A model generated the notes under the pieces. The model saw only the letters and a list, made by a program, of their open reading frames with translations. It had not been told where the DNA came from and searched no databases. Shown here piece by piece: positions 7,859 through 17,197 of a stretch of DNA of 64,000 bases. The DNA lies in contig JAFZSL010000017.1 of assembly GCA_017619375.1 (NCBI GenBank), positions 32,832 through 96,831 of the forward strand. The letters are read 5' to 3'. How positions within the stretch are numbered: position 1 is the stretch's first letter; the number at the start of each line of letters is the position of its first letter. Origin of the DNA: Prevotella sp. (lineage in GTDB: Bacteria; Bacteroidota; Bacteroidia; Bacteroidales; Bacteroidaceae). The translations under genes were made by a program, and so were the position numbers.

Positions 7859-9373
7859 ATGGCAAAAAAAGCACTTTTGATGATACTCGACGGATGGGGT
7901 ATCGGTAAACACAACGAGGGAGACGTCATCTTCCAGACACCCACACCATATTTGGACTATCTCAACGCAGTGAGTCCTCATGCGCAACTGAATGCTTCTG
8001 GAGAAGACGTCGGTTTGCCCGACGGCCAGATGGGAAATTCCGAGGTGGGGCACCTCAATATCGGTGCCGGAAGGGTGGTTTACCAGGACTTGGTGAAAAT
8101 CAACCGCGCCTGCCGTGACAACTCCATCTTGGAGAATCCGGAAATCGTCTCGGCCTATTCCTATGCACAGAAGACAGGGAAGAGGCTCCACCTCATGGGG
8201 CTCACCTCCGACGGAGGCGTGCACTCCTCACTCGACCATCTCTTCAAACTTGTGGAAATCGGCAAGCAATACGGACTGAAGGAGACCTACGTCCACTGCT
8301 TCATGGACGGTCGCGACACCGACCCCAAGAGCGGCGTGGGATTCATCAGCCAACTCACCGACGTGTGCAAGGCCAACGATGCCGCCATCGCATCCATCGT
8401 GGGACGATTCTACGCCATGGACCGCGACAAGCGATGGGAGAGGGTGAAAGAGGCTTACGACCTCCTCGTGGAAGGAAAGGGCAAGCAAGCCACCGACATG
8501 GTGAAGGCCATGGAGGAAAGTTATCTGGAAGGGGTGACCGATGAATTCATCAAGCCCATCAACAACGCCAACGTCGACGGCACCATCCAGGAGGGCGACG
8601 TGGTCATCTTCATCAACTTCCGCAACGACCGTGCCAAGGAACTCACCACCGTGCTCACCCAGCAGGACATGCCGGAGGCTGGCATGCACACCATCCCGGG
8701 ACTGCAATACTATTGCATGACACCCTATGACGCCAACTTCAAGGGCGTGCACATCCTCTTCCCCAAGGAGAACGTGGAAGACACCCTCGGAGAATATCTC
8801 TCCAAACTCGGGAAGAAGCAGTTGCATACCGCCGAGACGGAGAAATACGCACACGTCACCTTCTTCTTCAACGGAGGAAGGGAAGCACCCTACGAGAACG
8901 AGGACCGCATCCTCGTGCCCTCACCCAAGGTGGCCACCTACGACCTCAAACCGGAGATGAGCGCCTACGAGGTGAAAGACAAACTCGTGGAGGCCATCAA
9001 GACCGAGCAATATGACTTCATCGTGGTCAATTTCGCCAATGGCGACATGGTGGGACACACCGGCGTATATTACGCCATCGCAAAGGCCGTCTGGGCCGTC
9101 GACCACTGCGTCAAAGAGGTCGTCGAGGCTGCAAAGGCCGCCGACTACGAGGTGGTCATCATCGCCGACCATGGCAATGCCGACAACGCCATCAACGAGG
9201 ACGGCACACCCAACACCGCACACTCCCTCAATCCCGTGCCCATCATCTATGTCACCAACGACAACAGCCGCAAGGTGAAGAATGGAAGACTCGCCGACGT
9301 GGCTCCCACCATCCTCCACATCATGGGACTGGAGCAGCCTGGCGACATGACGGGTGACAACCTCATCTATTAG
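7859..9373 (+). CDS. gpmI: 2,3-bisphosphoglycerate-independent phosphoglycerate mutase
   Basis: GpmI interconverts 3- and 2-phosphoglycerate in glycolysis and gluconeogenesis, using two Mn ions and a phosphoserine intermediate. The 504-residue length is standard. Motifs seen are the N-terminal [10 protein letters not shown], the catalytic serine in [14 protein letters not shown] (about residues 56-69), the phosphate-binding GLTSDGGVH and DGRDTDP segments, the INFRNDRA motif, and the metal-binding [11 protein letters not shown] and IADHGNAD near the C-terminus. It is read from its own promoter. No Shine-Dalgarno sequence is visible, which is common in this phylum. Confidence 0.97.
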   Translation: MAKKALLMILDGWGIGKHNEGDVIFQTPTPYLDYLNAVSPHAQLNASGEDVGLPDGQMGNSEVGHLNIGAGRVVYQDLVKINRACRDNSILENPEIVSAYSYAQKTGKRLHLMGLTSDGGVHSSLDHLFKLVEIGKQYGLKETYVHCFMDGRDTDPKSGVGFISQLTDVCKANDAAIASIVGRFYAMDRDKRWERVKEAYDLLVEGKGKQATDMVKAMEESYLEGVTDEFIKPINNANVDGTIQEGDVVIFINFRNDRAKELTTVLTQQDMPEAGMHTIPGLQYYCMTPYDANFKGVHILFPKENVEDTLGEYLSKLGKKQLHTAETEKYAHVTFFFNGGREAPYENEDRILVPSPKVATYDLKPEMSAYEVKDKLVEAIKTEQYDFIVVNFANGDMVGHTGVYYAIAKAVWAVDHCVKEVVEAAKAADYEVVIIADHGNADNAINEDGTPNTAHSLNPVPIIYVTNDNSRKVKNGRLADVAPTILHIMGLEQPGDMTGDNLIY

Positions 9374-9458
9374 TCTTCAGGGTCTTTAAGGTCCTTAAGG
9401 TCTTCAGGGGCCTTAAGGGCCTTAAAGTCACTATGACCCTTGATAACATCACACATCA

Positions 9459-10124
9459 ATGGACGTAAAAATTGAGCCTTCCTGGAAGGAACGTCTGGAG
9501 AAGGAGTTCCAACAACCTTATTTCGCCCAACTCGTGCAGATGGTGCGACAAGAATATGCGCAGCACACTTGTTACCCACCGGGAAGACTCATCTTCAACG
9601 CCTTCAACCTTTGCCCTTTCGACAAGGTGAAGGTGGTCATCATCGGACAAGACCCTTACCATGAGCCGGGGCAGGCCATGGGGTTGAGTTTCTCCGTGCC
9701 GCAAGGGGTGCCGATGCCGCCGTCGCTCATCAACATCTTCAAGGAGATTCAAGGCGACGTGGGGACGCCCATGCCTTCCTCCGGCGACCTCACCCGATGG
9801 GCCACGCAGGGCGTATTGCTCCTCAATGCCACATTGACCGTCAGGCAGCATGCCGCTGGAAGCCACCAACGGAAGGGATGGGAGATTTTCACAGATGCCG
9901 CCATCAGGGCGCTCAACAAGGAGCGTGAGCACCTCGTCTTCATCCTATGGGGGACGTATGCCCGCAGCAAGGCGGCCTACATCGACAAAAAAAGGCATCT
10001 TGTGCTCCAGTCGGTTCATCCTTCGCCGCTCTCCGCCAATCGTGGAGGGTGGTTTGGAAACCGCCATTTCTCCCAAGCCAACACGTATTTGGAAGCCAAT
10101 GGGGAGACCCCCATCCAATGGTGA
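9459..10124 (+). CDS. ung: uracil-DNA glycosylase, family 1
   Basis: Ung removes uracil from DNA to start base-excision repair. The 221-residue protein has the catalytic water-activating motif GQDPYH (Asp65), GLSFSVP, the LLLNATLTV segment, and the HPSPLSA loop that inserts into the minor groove. Length and motif order are as in family 1. It lies 85 bp after gpmI; the gap holds CTTAAGG/CCTTAAG-rich low-complexity sequence and no clear promoter, so co-transcription with gpmI is possible. Confidence 0.97.
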   Translation: MDVKIEPSWKERLEKEFQQPYFAQLVQMVRQEYAQHTCYPPGRLIFNAFNLCPFDKVKVVIIGQDPYHEPGQAMGLSFSVPQGVPMPPSLINIFKEIQGDVGTPMPSSGDLTRWATQGVLLLNATLTVRQHAAGSHQRKGWEIFTDAAIRALNKEREHLVFILWGTYARSKAAYIDKKRHLVLQSVHPSPLSANRGGWFGNRHFSQANTYLEANGETPIQW

Positions 10125-10131
10125 TGGCGCC

Positions 10132-10299
10132 CCAATCTCCAATCCCCAATCTCCAATCCCCAATCTCCAATCTCCAATCCCCAATCTCCAATCCCCAATC
10201 TCAAATCTCCAATCTCCAATCTCCAATCTCCAATCTCCAATCTCCAATCTCCAATCTCCAATCTCCAATCTCCAATCTCCAATCTCAAATCTCAAATCT
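10132..10299. repeat. 24-copy heptamer array (CCAATCT)
   Basis: Exactly 168 bp made of 24 heptamers, mostly CCAATCT or CCAATCC with CAAATCT variants, between ung and the DUF3109 gene. It ends one base before the ATG of the next gene, so it forms the whole leader. Shorter stretches of the same word occur near 892-925 and 17158-17200. Confidence 0.95.
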
Positions 10300-10300
10300 A

Positions 10301-10900
10301 ATGACCTCTCCGGTTCCTCCCATCATCCAAGTAGGAAATGTTTTGCTCTCGTCGGACATCTTGACGCAATGCTTCTGCTGCGACTTGGAAAAATGTCATG
10401 GGCAATGTTGCGTGGAAGGCGATGCCGGAGCGCCCGTTACCTTGGAAGAGATTGACCAGTTGGAGGAGTCGCTCGATACCGTATGGGGTGACATGACGGC
10501 GGCGGCACAGGCCGTGGTCGACAAGCAGGGCGTGGCTTATCCCGACATCGACGGGGATATGGTCACCAGCATCGTGGCGGGACGCGACTGCGTGTTCACC
10601 TGCCACGAAGACGGCCTCTGCCTCTGCACCTTGGAGAAGGCTTTCCGAGAGGGGAGAAGCAAGTTCTGCAAACCCATCAGTTGCGCCCTTTACCCCATCA
10701 GGGAGAAGGTGTTCGCCAATGGCACTGTTGGACTCAACTACCACCGATGGGATGTCTGCAGGGATGCCGTGGAAAAGGGAAACCAGTTGCATCTTCCCAT
10801 CTATCGCTTCCTCAAGGAGCCGCTTGTTCGCAGATTTGGCGAACAATGGTACAAAGAGTTGGAGGAAGTGGCCTCACAGTTGGAAGCAGGCTTCTCCTAA
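10301..10900 (+). CDS. DUF3109 family cysteine-rich protein
   Basis: A 199-residue soluble protein with nine or more cysteines. Clusters are [14 protein letters not shown] near the N-terminus, [14 protein letters not shown] in the middle, and [11 protein letters not shown] followed by a single Cys in RWDVC. The spacing resembles the DUF3109/YkgJ group, thought to bind an iron-sulfur or zinc centre; no function is established. I chose the ATG at 10301, directly after the heptamer array, because the conserved sequence starts just after it and longer reading in this frame runs through ung and the repeats. The neighbour ung may be co-transcribed. Confidence 0.85.
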   Translation: MTSPVPPIIQVGNVLLSSDILTQCFCCDLEKCHGQCCVEGDAGAPVTLEEIDQLEESLDTVWGDMTAAAQAVVDKQGVAYPDIDGDMVTSIVAGRDCVFTCHEDGLCLCTLEKAFREGRSKFCKPISCALYPIREKVFANGTVGLNYHRWDVCRDAVEKGNQLHLPIYRFLKEPLVRRFGEQWYKELEEVASQLEAGFS

Positions 10901-10999
10901 AGCCTCCTAAAATCTCCTAAAACCTCCTATTTCCTCCTATAATCTCCTATTTCCTCCTAAAATCTCCCATTTCCTCCTAAAATCTCCTATATCCTCCTA
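10901..10999. repeat. CTCCTAAAAT/CTCCTATTTC array
   Basis: About nine imperfect copies of a 10-11 bp word (CTCCTAAAAT, CTCCTATTTC, CTCCTATAAT) fill the space between the stop codon of the DUF3109 gene and the C10 protease gene. The array runs into the protease stop codon. Related words occur at 16368-16440, 18380-18422 and 31800-31830. Confidence 0.85.
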
Positions 11000-13900
11000 T
11001 CTATTCAGCACGATGTTTACGAGGCAGGTCATGTCGATAACGTTGATTTCGCCGTCGCCGTTGACATCTGCATTGGAAATATTGATGTTCGTGCAAGGTC
11101 TTTCGAGGATGTAATCCACCAAGGTGGTGATGTCGGAGATGTTGATGGTGGCATCGCCGTTGATGTCGCCTATGAGGCTGGCTAAGGGTAACAACATGGG
11201 AGCGTCTGCCAGATTCAGGCTTGTGATGAAGTATGCTTGGAAGGCATCCACGTCGCCGATGTTGGTGAGCATGAAGGCGGTGCCCTCGTCATTCAGGACA
11301 TAGGCATCGCTCACCGACTTGTCACAGGTCGTGCCGATGAACTGGTAGTTCTTGCTTTTCATGATGCAGGCAGGAGTTTTCAACACCCATGCGTCGTCGG
11401 CGCCCAACACGAGGTCATGGTCTTTGCAACTGGCGGATGTGCCGAAGAGGAACGGGGTGTTGGGTGTCCATTCATCCACGTCGGAGAAGTTCACGTTGAC
11501 TCCGTCATCGCTGTCGAACATTTTCAACCAATAGCCTTCTTCTGAGGAGGCGTCATGGAGTTGGCTGAGGGTGCTGCCGTTCGAGGTCACCTCTTGCACG
11601 GGGAAAGGCAGGTGGATGGTCTGCCATCCTGTCTGCCCGTCGCAGGCGAGGGTGGGTCTGCGTGTATAGGCTATATGGGAGGTATGGAAAGTCTTTGGCA
11701 CATGGTAGTCGTGGCCGTCGGTGAGCGTGATGCTTTCGGCCTTGGTGTCCTTCACCACGTTCCTGCCTTGCAGGATGTCAGGTACGGAGGCCTTTTTATG
11801 AAGGTAATAGAGGGTGTTGGGGTTGTCGTTGGCGGTGATGGTGTAGGAGGACAGGGCGCCCAGTTCCTCGAAACTCACTGCGGCGGCATCGTCAGGCACG
11901 GCCAGGGTGTCGGTGGGCGCTGTTGCCGTGCGTTCGCCATCGGCTTTCCAAGTGACGAATGCCGCTTTCACCGTCTTGGCGGGGATGTTGGCGTAAGTCT
12001 GGTTGCTGTCGTAGATGGACAGCCTGAATTTCTCGCCCACGCTGATGGGGATTTGGAAGGCTGTGGTGACGGTCTGCCCTGCCGGGATGTAAACCGGCAG
12101 GGTTTCGGTGAACACCCACCACACGTTTGAACTTTTCGGTTTCATCAGTTTCAGCGACAGCGGACTGTCGTAGTCGACGGACGTGTTGTTGGTCAGGGTG
12201 ATGCTGCCGTCGATGAGGCTGCCATACATGTAATTGTCTTCTATGTTCTTGACCTCGGCCGAGACAAAGTCGAGTACAGGGATGGTGCTCTCGTCGGTAA
12301 GGACGAAGGCGTCGTTGGAGTAGATGATGTTGGACGGTCCGCTGCCCAGGGAGAAGGTCACCTTATAGGTGCCTGCATTCTTTTTCAGATAGAAGTCGAT
12401 GTAGTCTTCCGCTCCCGGGGGAAGGTAGGGGGTCTCATAGGTGACAAGGCTGTCCTTCCCCGATTTGTTGTTCATGTAAAAATAGATGGGAGAGTTGAAA
12501 TCGTTATCGCCGTTGTTCTTCACGAAGACCCTGATGCATTTGGGCGAGGTGCCGGTGTTGTGATTCTGCATCACCTGATTCACTGTTATGTCGGCGGCCT
12601 CCTTGGTGTGGAGTGTTGCCTGGTCTCCGCTTTTCTCCACTTGCAGGTAGTATCTGCTTGCGTTTTTGCTGAGACGCCATTCCTCGGTGCCGTTGATCCG
12701 GTCGATGCCCTTGATTTCATAGGTGCCGTCGTCGAGGTTCCTGCCGAAAGAGGTGAGATAGAACGTGTTGGAGGCGTTGGTGTTTGGACCGCTTTGGTAG
12801 TTGCTTCTCACCAAACGCGTGTCTATCATCTGCCCGTCTTTGTCGAAAAGGCCGATGCCTACGTCATAGGATGGTTCCACGCCGATGCGGGAGTATAGGT
12901 ATTTCACCCTGAAGGGGCTGAGGCCATTGGTGGCATCACAGGTGTCGGTCGCCACATCTATCTCGGTCTTGCTTTCGTCGATCAGTGTGAAACCAGTGTT
13001 GATGATGCCGAAGATGCTGTCGCCGCAGAAAGGCTCCAAAGGTTGCGGACTGATGCCTATGATGGCATATTGGCCATTGGAATAGCCGCCGGAGGTCGAA
13101 CTGCCTCCCGTCCCTTGCGACAACGGGTTGAGGGCTTCCAGCCTGAAATAGCCGTCGCTCAGGCCTCCCCACCCCCAGTTGATGTGGAACAGCCCTTGTC
13201 CATCGAAGCCGTCGCAGACGAAGGCGTGGCTCATGTTGGAGGAGGAGGCGCTGTAGATGACGGGTCGGCCGGCTGCCAACTCCTCATAGACGAGTGCGAA
13301 CCATCCGTTGATGTCGTATTTGTCACGCTTCACCATTGTCGCAAGATTGTCATAACCGAAATAGTTGCACAATGCATTGGGAATGGAGGCGGTGGCGGCG
13401 GTCGCCACCCCCGAGTAGTATTTCATTTGCACGGCATGGCCGCAATACACCATCAGGGTGGAGACAGCCTTGTTGGAAGGGTTGCTCGTACTGCTGCTTT
13501 CGTTATAGGAGTCCAGCATCGACGCCCAGTCGAAGGTGACGGACGGCAGGGCGGAATAGGTGCTATAGGCAGGGATTTCCGTAGTGCTTGTGCGGGGCCA
13601 TTTGTAGTAGTACATCACCTGTGCGAGGGCGGTGGCCACGCATCCTGTTACTGATTGCGCGCCGCTGGTGGTGAAGCATTGATGGTTGTATGGTGACTTC
13701 TGGGCCCAATGGCAGGTGAGCAGCGGGGCGACGACCTTTAGGGCGTCGTTGGTGTCCGATGGAGCGTTGGCGGGTGCGTAGTCTGTTGAAGCAACGTTGG
13801 CGCGTGCCCAGGCGATGTCGTTAGCGTAGTCGTCGAGCAACGCTTGCAGGTTCTTCGGGACATCGGTCTGGTCGAAGCGTCCTTCATCGGAATACCCCAG

Positions 13901-14167
13901 GATGTCGTAAGCGGCATCGTCGCCCGAGACGATGACGAAACCTTGCCCGTCGCCTTGGTTGAACACGTAATAGCAGGCCTCCTTTGTCGCCTGGTTAGAG
14001 GGGGCGCCTTGACGTTCTTGTCGGACCAATGAAAGATTGGGCTTGCTGCCTCTTGCTGAGAGGAATATGGCGGCTTTCTGCAGGGCTTGTGCAGGGGTGA
14101 CGGGCGCTCCGGAAGAAGGCATGAGGACCACGGCCACCAGTAGCAGTGTAAGAAAGGCTTTTCTCAT
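10997..14167 (-). CDS. C10 family (streptopain-like) secreted cysteine protease with dockerin-like tail
   Basis: A 1056-residue secreted protease. I start it at the ATG at 14167, which opens a clean signal peptide (residues 1-20); an upstream in-frame start would place the promoter inside the gene. A propeptide (about 25-150) precedes the peptidase domain with catalytic Cys176 in VTGCVATALAQ, the YYKWP segment, catalytic His314 in SHAFVCDG, and the conserved HINWGWGG and DGYFRL. A long beta-rich region follows (400-990). The last 60 residues hold two calcium-loop repeats, GDINGDATINISD and DVNGDGEINVIDM. Relatives are streptopain, interpain and periodontain. It probably degrades host or dietary protein outside the cell. 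Confidence 0.92.
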   Translation of the reverse strand: MRKAFLTLLLVAVVLMPSSGAPVTPAQALQKAAIFLSARGSKPNLSLVRQERQGAPSNQATKEACYYVFNQGDGQGFVIVSGDDAAYDILGYSDEGRFDQTDVPKNLQALLDDYANDIAWARANVASTDYAPANAPSDTNDALKVVAPLLTCHWAQKSPYNHQCFTTSGAQSVTGCVATALAQVMYYYKWPRTSTTEIPAYSTYSALPSVTFDWASMLDSYNESSSTSNPSNKAVSTLMVYCGHAVQMKYYSGVATAATASIPNALCNYFGYDNLATMVKRDKYDINGWFALVYEELAAGRPVIYSASSSNMSHAFVCDGFDGQGLFHINWGWGGLSDGYFRLEALNPLSQGTGGSSTSGGYSNGQYAIIGISPQPLEPFCGDSIFGIINTGFTLIDESKTEIDVATDTCDATNGLSPFRVKYLYSRIGVEPSYDVGIGLFDKDGQMIDTRLVRSNYQSGPNTNASNTFYLTSFGRNLDDGTYEIKGIDRINGTEEWRLSKNASRYYLQVEKSGDQATLHTKEAADITVNQVMQNHNTGTSPKCIRVFVKNNGDNDFNSPIYFYMNNKSGKDSLVTYETPYLPPGAEDYIDFYLKKNAGTYKVTFSLGSGPSNIIYSNDAFVLTDESTIPVLDFVSAEVKNIEDNYMYGSLIDGSITLTNNTSVDYDSPLSLKLMKPKSSNVWWVFTETLPVYIPAGQTVTTAFQIPISVGEKFRLSIYDSNQTYANIPAKTVKAAFVTWKADGERTATAPTDTLAVPDDAAAVSFEELGALSSYTITANDNPNTLYYLHKKASVPDILQGRNVVKDTKAESITLTDGHDYHVPKTFHTSHIAYTRRPTLACDGQTGWQTIHLPFPVQEVTSNGSTLSQLHDASSEEGYWLKMFDSDDGVNVNFSDVDEWTPNTPFLFGTSASCKDHDLVLGADDAWVLKTPACIMKSKNYQFIGTTCDKSVSDAYVLNDEGTAFMLTNIGDVDAFQAYFITSLNLADAPMLLPLASLIGDINGDATINISDITTLVDYILERPCTNINISNADVNGDGEINVIDMTCLVNIVLNR

Positions 14168-14216
14168 AAAGGTAGGAAGGTAAGATGGTAAGAAGGTAAG
14201 TAAGATGTTTCGCTTG

Positions 14217-14248
14217 CAAAAATAGGAAATTTGTTTGACATCGGCAAA
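14217..14248 (-). promoter_or_regulatory. promoter of the C10 protease gene
   Basis: The minus strand has TTTG (14248-14245), a 20-bp spacer and TATTTTTG (14224-14217), about 50 bp before the chosen ATG. Its position supports the start at 14167. Confidence 0.7.
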
Positions 14249-14452
14249 TGTTTGACTCCTTTTTCTCTTGATGTTTAAGAACATCAAGTCCCTGGATGTT
14301 GTCGATGACTTTGAGCAAAGCGCCAACTTCTCCATTTTTCATACCACTTGCCCGTGTCCAAGGCACTCAAGGTCGTTGTGGCAATTTTTTACTAAAAATG
14401 CTGTTTTTTGAATATTTTTGTTTGAAAATGCCGTTGTTTTGAAAAAGTTGTT

Positions 14453-14460
14453 TATTTTTG
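14453..14460 (+). promoter_or_regulatory. -7 element for the acyltransferase pair
   Basis: TATTTTTGCA matches TAnnTTTG 24 bp before the ATG at 14485. It supports that ATG over the TTG at 14458, which lies inside this element. Confidence 0.65.
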
Positions 14461-14484
14461 CATTTCAATAGTAAAACAAATGTC

Positions 14485-15312
14485 ATGGCAGAGGTAATGG
14501 AGCAAACCATCAACATCGAGAAGGTCCTTCAGGAAAAAATGGGGTCCAAGGCGAAATTCGTGCCCTCTTTCGCAGTCAGTTGGCTCAAGCGCATCGTGCA
14601 TCAGGACGAGGTGAACAGGTTCTTGTGGGAAAGCCGCGACAAGACTGGTGTGGAGTGGTTGGAGGAATGCGTCAGATACCTGGATATGACACTCCAGATA
14701 GAAGGTGCGGAGAACCTGCCTTCAAAGGATGATGGGCGACTATACACCTTCGTAAGCAACCACCCCCTCGGTGGCGAGGATGGCGTGGCTCTCGGAGCGG
14801 TCATCGGCCGTCATTACGACGGGAAATTCAAATACCTGGTCAACGACCTGCTGATGAACCTTCCCGGACTGGCGCCATTGTGCATCCCCATCAACAAGAC
14901 CGGAAACCAAAGCCGCAACTTCCCTGCCATGGTGAACGCGGGCTTCAACAGCGACTACCACATGCTCATGTTCCCTGCTGGACTGTGCTCAAGGAAAACC
15001 AACGGGCAAATCAGGGACCTCCCGTGGAAGAAGACTTTCATTTCCAAAAGCGTGCAAACGCAAAGGGATGTCGTGCCCATTCATTTTGGCGGGTCCAATT
15101 CTGAAAAATTCTACCGCATCGCCAACCTGTGCAAAACCCTTGGCTTGAAGGTCAACCTGGCCATGCTCTTCCTTGTGGACGAGATGTACAAGAATGTGCA
15201 CAAGACCTTCAGGGTGGCCATAGGAAAACCCATACCATGGCAGACTTTCGACAAGTCGCGCACGCCGGCGGAATGGGCGCAATTTGTGCAAGACAAGGTC
15301 TATGAACTCTGA
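14485..15312 (+). CDS. glsA: PlsC-like O-acyltransferase, probably of glycine-lipid (OlsA/GlsA type) synthesis
   Basis: A 275-residue membrane-associated acyltransferase. The family motif HX4D appears as SNHPLGGEDGVAL near residue 90, followed by FKYLVNDLLMNLPGL, CIPINKTGN and the MLMFPAGLCSR block that holds the glycerol/acceptor site. It lies 24 bp before a GNAT/OlsB-type N-acyltransferase gene. In Bacteroides thetaiotaomicron the equivalent pair, GlsB and GlsA, makes N-acyl-3-acyloxyacyl glycine; GlsA adds the second acyl chain. By analogy it would esterify the hydroxyl of the N-acyl glycine made by its partner. Other lyso-amino-lipid acceptors cannot be excluded from sequence. Confidence 0.8.
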   Translation: MAEVMEQTINIEKVLQEKMGSKAKFVPSFAVSWLKRIVHQDEVNRFLWESRDKTGVEWLEECVRYLDMTLQIEGAENLPSKDDGRLYTFVSNHPLGGEDGVALGAVIGRHYDGKFKYLVNDLLMNLPGLAPLCIPINKTGNQSRNFPAMVNAGFNSDYHMLMFPAGLCSRKTNGQIRDLPWKKTFISKSVQTQRDVVPIHFGGSNSEKFYRIANLCKTLGLKVNLAMLFLVDEMYKNVHKTFRVAIGKPIPWQTFDKSRTPAEWAQFVQDKVYEL

Positions 15313-15336
15313 TACTACCCTATAGATAACTAACCC

Positions 15337-16344
15337 ATGGAACAGATCATCCCCCCTGTAGACAAAGAATTGATCAAGAGTGAGTTGACTCCTGAAAAAA
15401 GGTTGAGAATGACCAACAAGAGTAACAACCAAATCTATGTTGTCGACTGCCATGACTCACCCAACGTATTGAGAGAAATAGGACGTCAACGTGAGGAAGT
15501 CTTCCGTGCTGCAGGTGGCGGAACGGGAAAGGCACTTGACCTTGACGAGTTCGACGTCATGGACAATTGCTACAAGCAACTCCTCGTCTGGAATCCAGAA
15601 GAAGAGGAAATCATCGGCGGATACAGGTACAAACTTGGAACGGAGGTGGACTTCGACAGCAATGGCCAACCCATTCTTGCCACCAGCCACATGTTTCATT
15701 TCTCCGACAAATTCATTAAGGAATACCTGCCACAGACCGTGGAACTGGCACGCTCATACGTCACCCTGCCTTACCAGAGCAGCAAGATGGGGGCGAAGAG
15801 CCTCTTCGCGCTCGACAACCTGTGGGACGGACTGGGGGCGCTCACCGTCATCATGCCCAATGTGAAGTATTTCTTCGGCAAGATGACCATGTATCCCTCT
15901 TACAACAGGTTGGGGCGTGACATGATCCTCTTCTTCCTCAACAAGCATTTCGGCGACAAGGAAAAACTCATCACGCCAATGACCCCGCTGAAGATAGAGA
16001 ACGACCAGGAAATGCTCGCTTCCATCTTGTGCAAGGATGACTTGAGAGAAGACTACCGCATCCTTAACACGGAAATCAGGAAGTTGGGCATCAACATCCC
16101 GCCATTGGTCAATGCCTATATGGGACTCAGCCCGACCATGAGGATGTTCGGAACGGCCATCAACGATGGCTTTGGCGACGTGGAGGAAACCAGCATTCTC
16201 ATCGCTGTCGACGAAATCTTGGAGCAGAAGCGCATACGACACATCGACTCCTTCATCAGGGAGCACCCGGAAGTGTTGCAGTTCACCTCCGGTGGCGACT
16301 TGGGGAGAATCCTCTCAAATCGTTTCAGCCAGGCACAGAATTGA
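15337..16344 (+). CDS. glsB: GNAT-type N-acyltransferase, probably glycine lipid synthase (OlsB/GlsB type)
   Basis: A 335-residue protein of the hemolysin/OlsB acyltransferase family, which moves a 3-hydroxyacyl chain from acyl-ACP to an amino acid. Visible features are the REIGRQREEVFRAAGGGTG segment in the N-terminal third, LDLDEFD, IIGGYRYKLG, the LARSYV region typical of the family, and a C-terminal part with PPLVNAYMGLSP. It follows glsA closely and ends 24 bp before a strong terminator, so the two form one operon. It should make the mono-acylated glycine used by GlsA. The amino acid used is inferred from Bacteroides; ornithine is the alternative. Confidence 0.82.
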   Translation: MEQIIPPVDKELIKSELTPEKRLRMTNKSNNQIYVVDCHDSPNVLREIGRQREEVFRAAGGGTGKALDLDEFDVMDNCYKQLLVWNPEEEEIIGGYRYKLGTEVDFDSNGQPILATSHMFHFSDKFIKEYLPQTVELARSYVTLPYQSSKMGAKSLFALDNLWDGLGALTVIMPNVKYFFGKMTMYPSYNRLGRDMILFFLNKHFGDKEKLITPMTPLKIENDQEMLASILCKDDLREDYRILNTEIRKLGINIPPLVNAYMGLSPTMRMFGTAINDGFGDVEETSILIAVDEILEQKRIRHIDSFIREHPEVLQFTSGGDLGRILSNRFSQAQN

Positions 16345-16367
16345 TAGGGGAGTCTTTAGAAAGTTAT

Positions 16368-16410
16368 AGGAGGTTTTAGGAATTTCCAAATGTCCTAAAA
16401 CCTCCTTTTT
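16368..16410 (+). terminator. terminator of the glsA-glsB operon
   Basis: AGGAGGTTTTAGGA (16368-16381) pairs exactly with TCCTAAAACCTCCT (16393-16406) and is followed by TTTTT. The 14-bp stem uses the same CCTAAAACCTCC word as the array at 10901. Confidence 0.9.
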
Positions 16411-16448
16411 ATTTCCTAAAACCTCCTGTTGTCTCTTAGGAGAAAATC

Positions 16449-16949
16449 TTACAGAAACTTGCAGAAAAGCCAAGTGCCGATCACTTGCAACAGCAGGCCG
16501 GGCCATCCTATGGTGAAGTCCTGGATGGTGGCATCGATGCCGCCAGTCAGAGCCAGTTCGCCCAGTCCGCCAAGCACCTCCGCTGCCAGCACCACGCCGA
16601 CAATCAGTGGGAGTGTCGCTTTCTTGAAATGCTGGGCGGCGAGTCCGGCGACGAGGGCCAGCACCACAAGTTTGAGCGTCATCACCTGAAGCACGCCCCA
16701 GGCGGGTTGGCCGGATAAGGTGTGGTTGAGCAAAGGAGACGCCACGGCTGCCAGCAAACCGACTTTCCAACCGAACTTGTAGGCTCCGGCAAGAATCACC
16801 AGCGAAAGCGGGGCGAAGATGATGCCTCCTTGGGGGATAAGGTGAAACACATGAGGCAGGACGATATTGCAGGCCACGAACACTGCCGCCCAGACATAGG
16901 TCTTTGCCTCGTCATAATTCAAGGTGTAGAGTCTTGCTTTGGATTCCAT
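16449..16949 (-). CDS. ECF transporter S component-like membrane protein
   Basis: A 166-residue, very hydrophobic protein with five to six predicted membrane helices, in the size range of substrate-binding S components of energy-coupling factor transporters. Segments such as GGIIFAPLSLVILAGAYKFGWKVGLLAA and the Gly/Ala-rich LIVGVVLAAEVLGGLGELAL (each with typical small-residue packing) suit that family. The start ATG at 16949 (MESKARLYTLNYDEAK) follows the promoter by about 85 bp. No EcfT or EcfA genes are near, so it would share a common module encoded elsewhere. The vitamin or metal carried is unknown; the nearby cobalamin genes are 15 kb away and give no real hint. Confidence 0.65.
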   Translation of the reverse strand: MESKARLYTLNYDEAKTYVWAAVFVACNIVLPHVFHLIPQGGIIFAPLSLVILAGAYKFGWKVGLLAAVASPLLNHTLSGQPAWGVLQVMTLKLVVLALVAGLAAQHFKKATLPLIVGVVLAAEVLGGLGELALTGGIDATIQDFTIGWPGLLLQVIGTWLFCKFL

Positions 16950-17003
16950 ATCGTAGGAGTTTTGATGATTATTCTTGGTCTTGCTATAATTGCCGGATGT
17001 CTT

Positions 17004-17021
17004 GGACATTGCAAAATGTCC
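17004..17021. promoter_or_regulatory. hairpin in the leader of the ECF S-component gene
   Basis: GGACATT and AATGTCC form a perfect 7-bp stem with a 4-base loop, placed within the first 25 nt of the predicted transcript. It could be part of a control leader, but the leader of about 80 nt does not match a riboswitch class that I recognise. Confidence 0.4.
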
Positions 17022-17033
17022 TAAATGCATCTG

Positions 17034-17041
17034 CAAAGATA
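17034..17041 (-). promoter_or_regulatory. -7 element for the ECF S-component gene
   Basis: The minus strand reads TATCTTTGCA, a TAnnTTTG match 85 bp before the ATG. Confidence 0.6.
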
Positions 17042-17121
17042 TGTTTTTTTTTGAAAAAATGCAACAGATGATGCCGTTTTTTGGAACAATCATCATTTTT
17101 TGTATTCAGGGATGATGAAAA

Positions 17122-17155
17122 GTCTGACTAGTCTGATGCATCAGACTAGTCAGAC
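17122..17155. repeat. 34-bp perfect palindrome
   Basis: GTCTGACTAGTCTGATG is followed at once by its exact reverse complement, with no spacer. On the minus strand it lies 43 bp after the stop of the gene at 17198 and is followed by TTTT, so it may act as a terminator for the sigma-factor operon. It also contains CTAGTC/GACTAG sub-repeats. A short run of the CAATCTC heptamer separates it from the gene. Confidence 0.8.
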
Positions 17156-17197
17156 CAAATCTCCAATCTCCAATCTCAAACCTCAAATCTCAAACCT

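Noticed and set aside
9940-10295. Minus-strand frames with EIGDWRL repeats
   Set aside because: They are translations of the CCAATCT heptamer array and have no start context or promoter.
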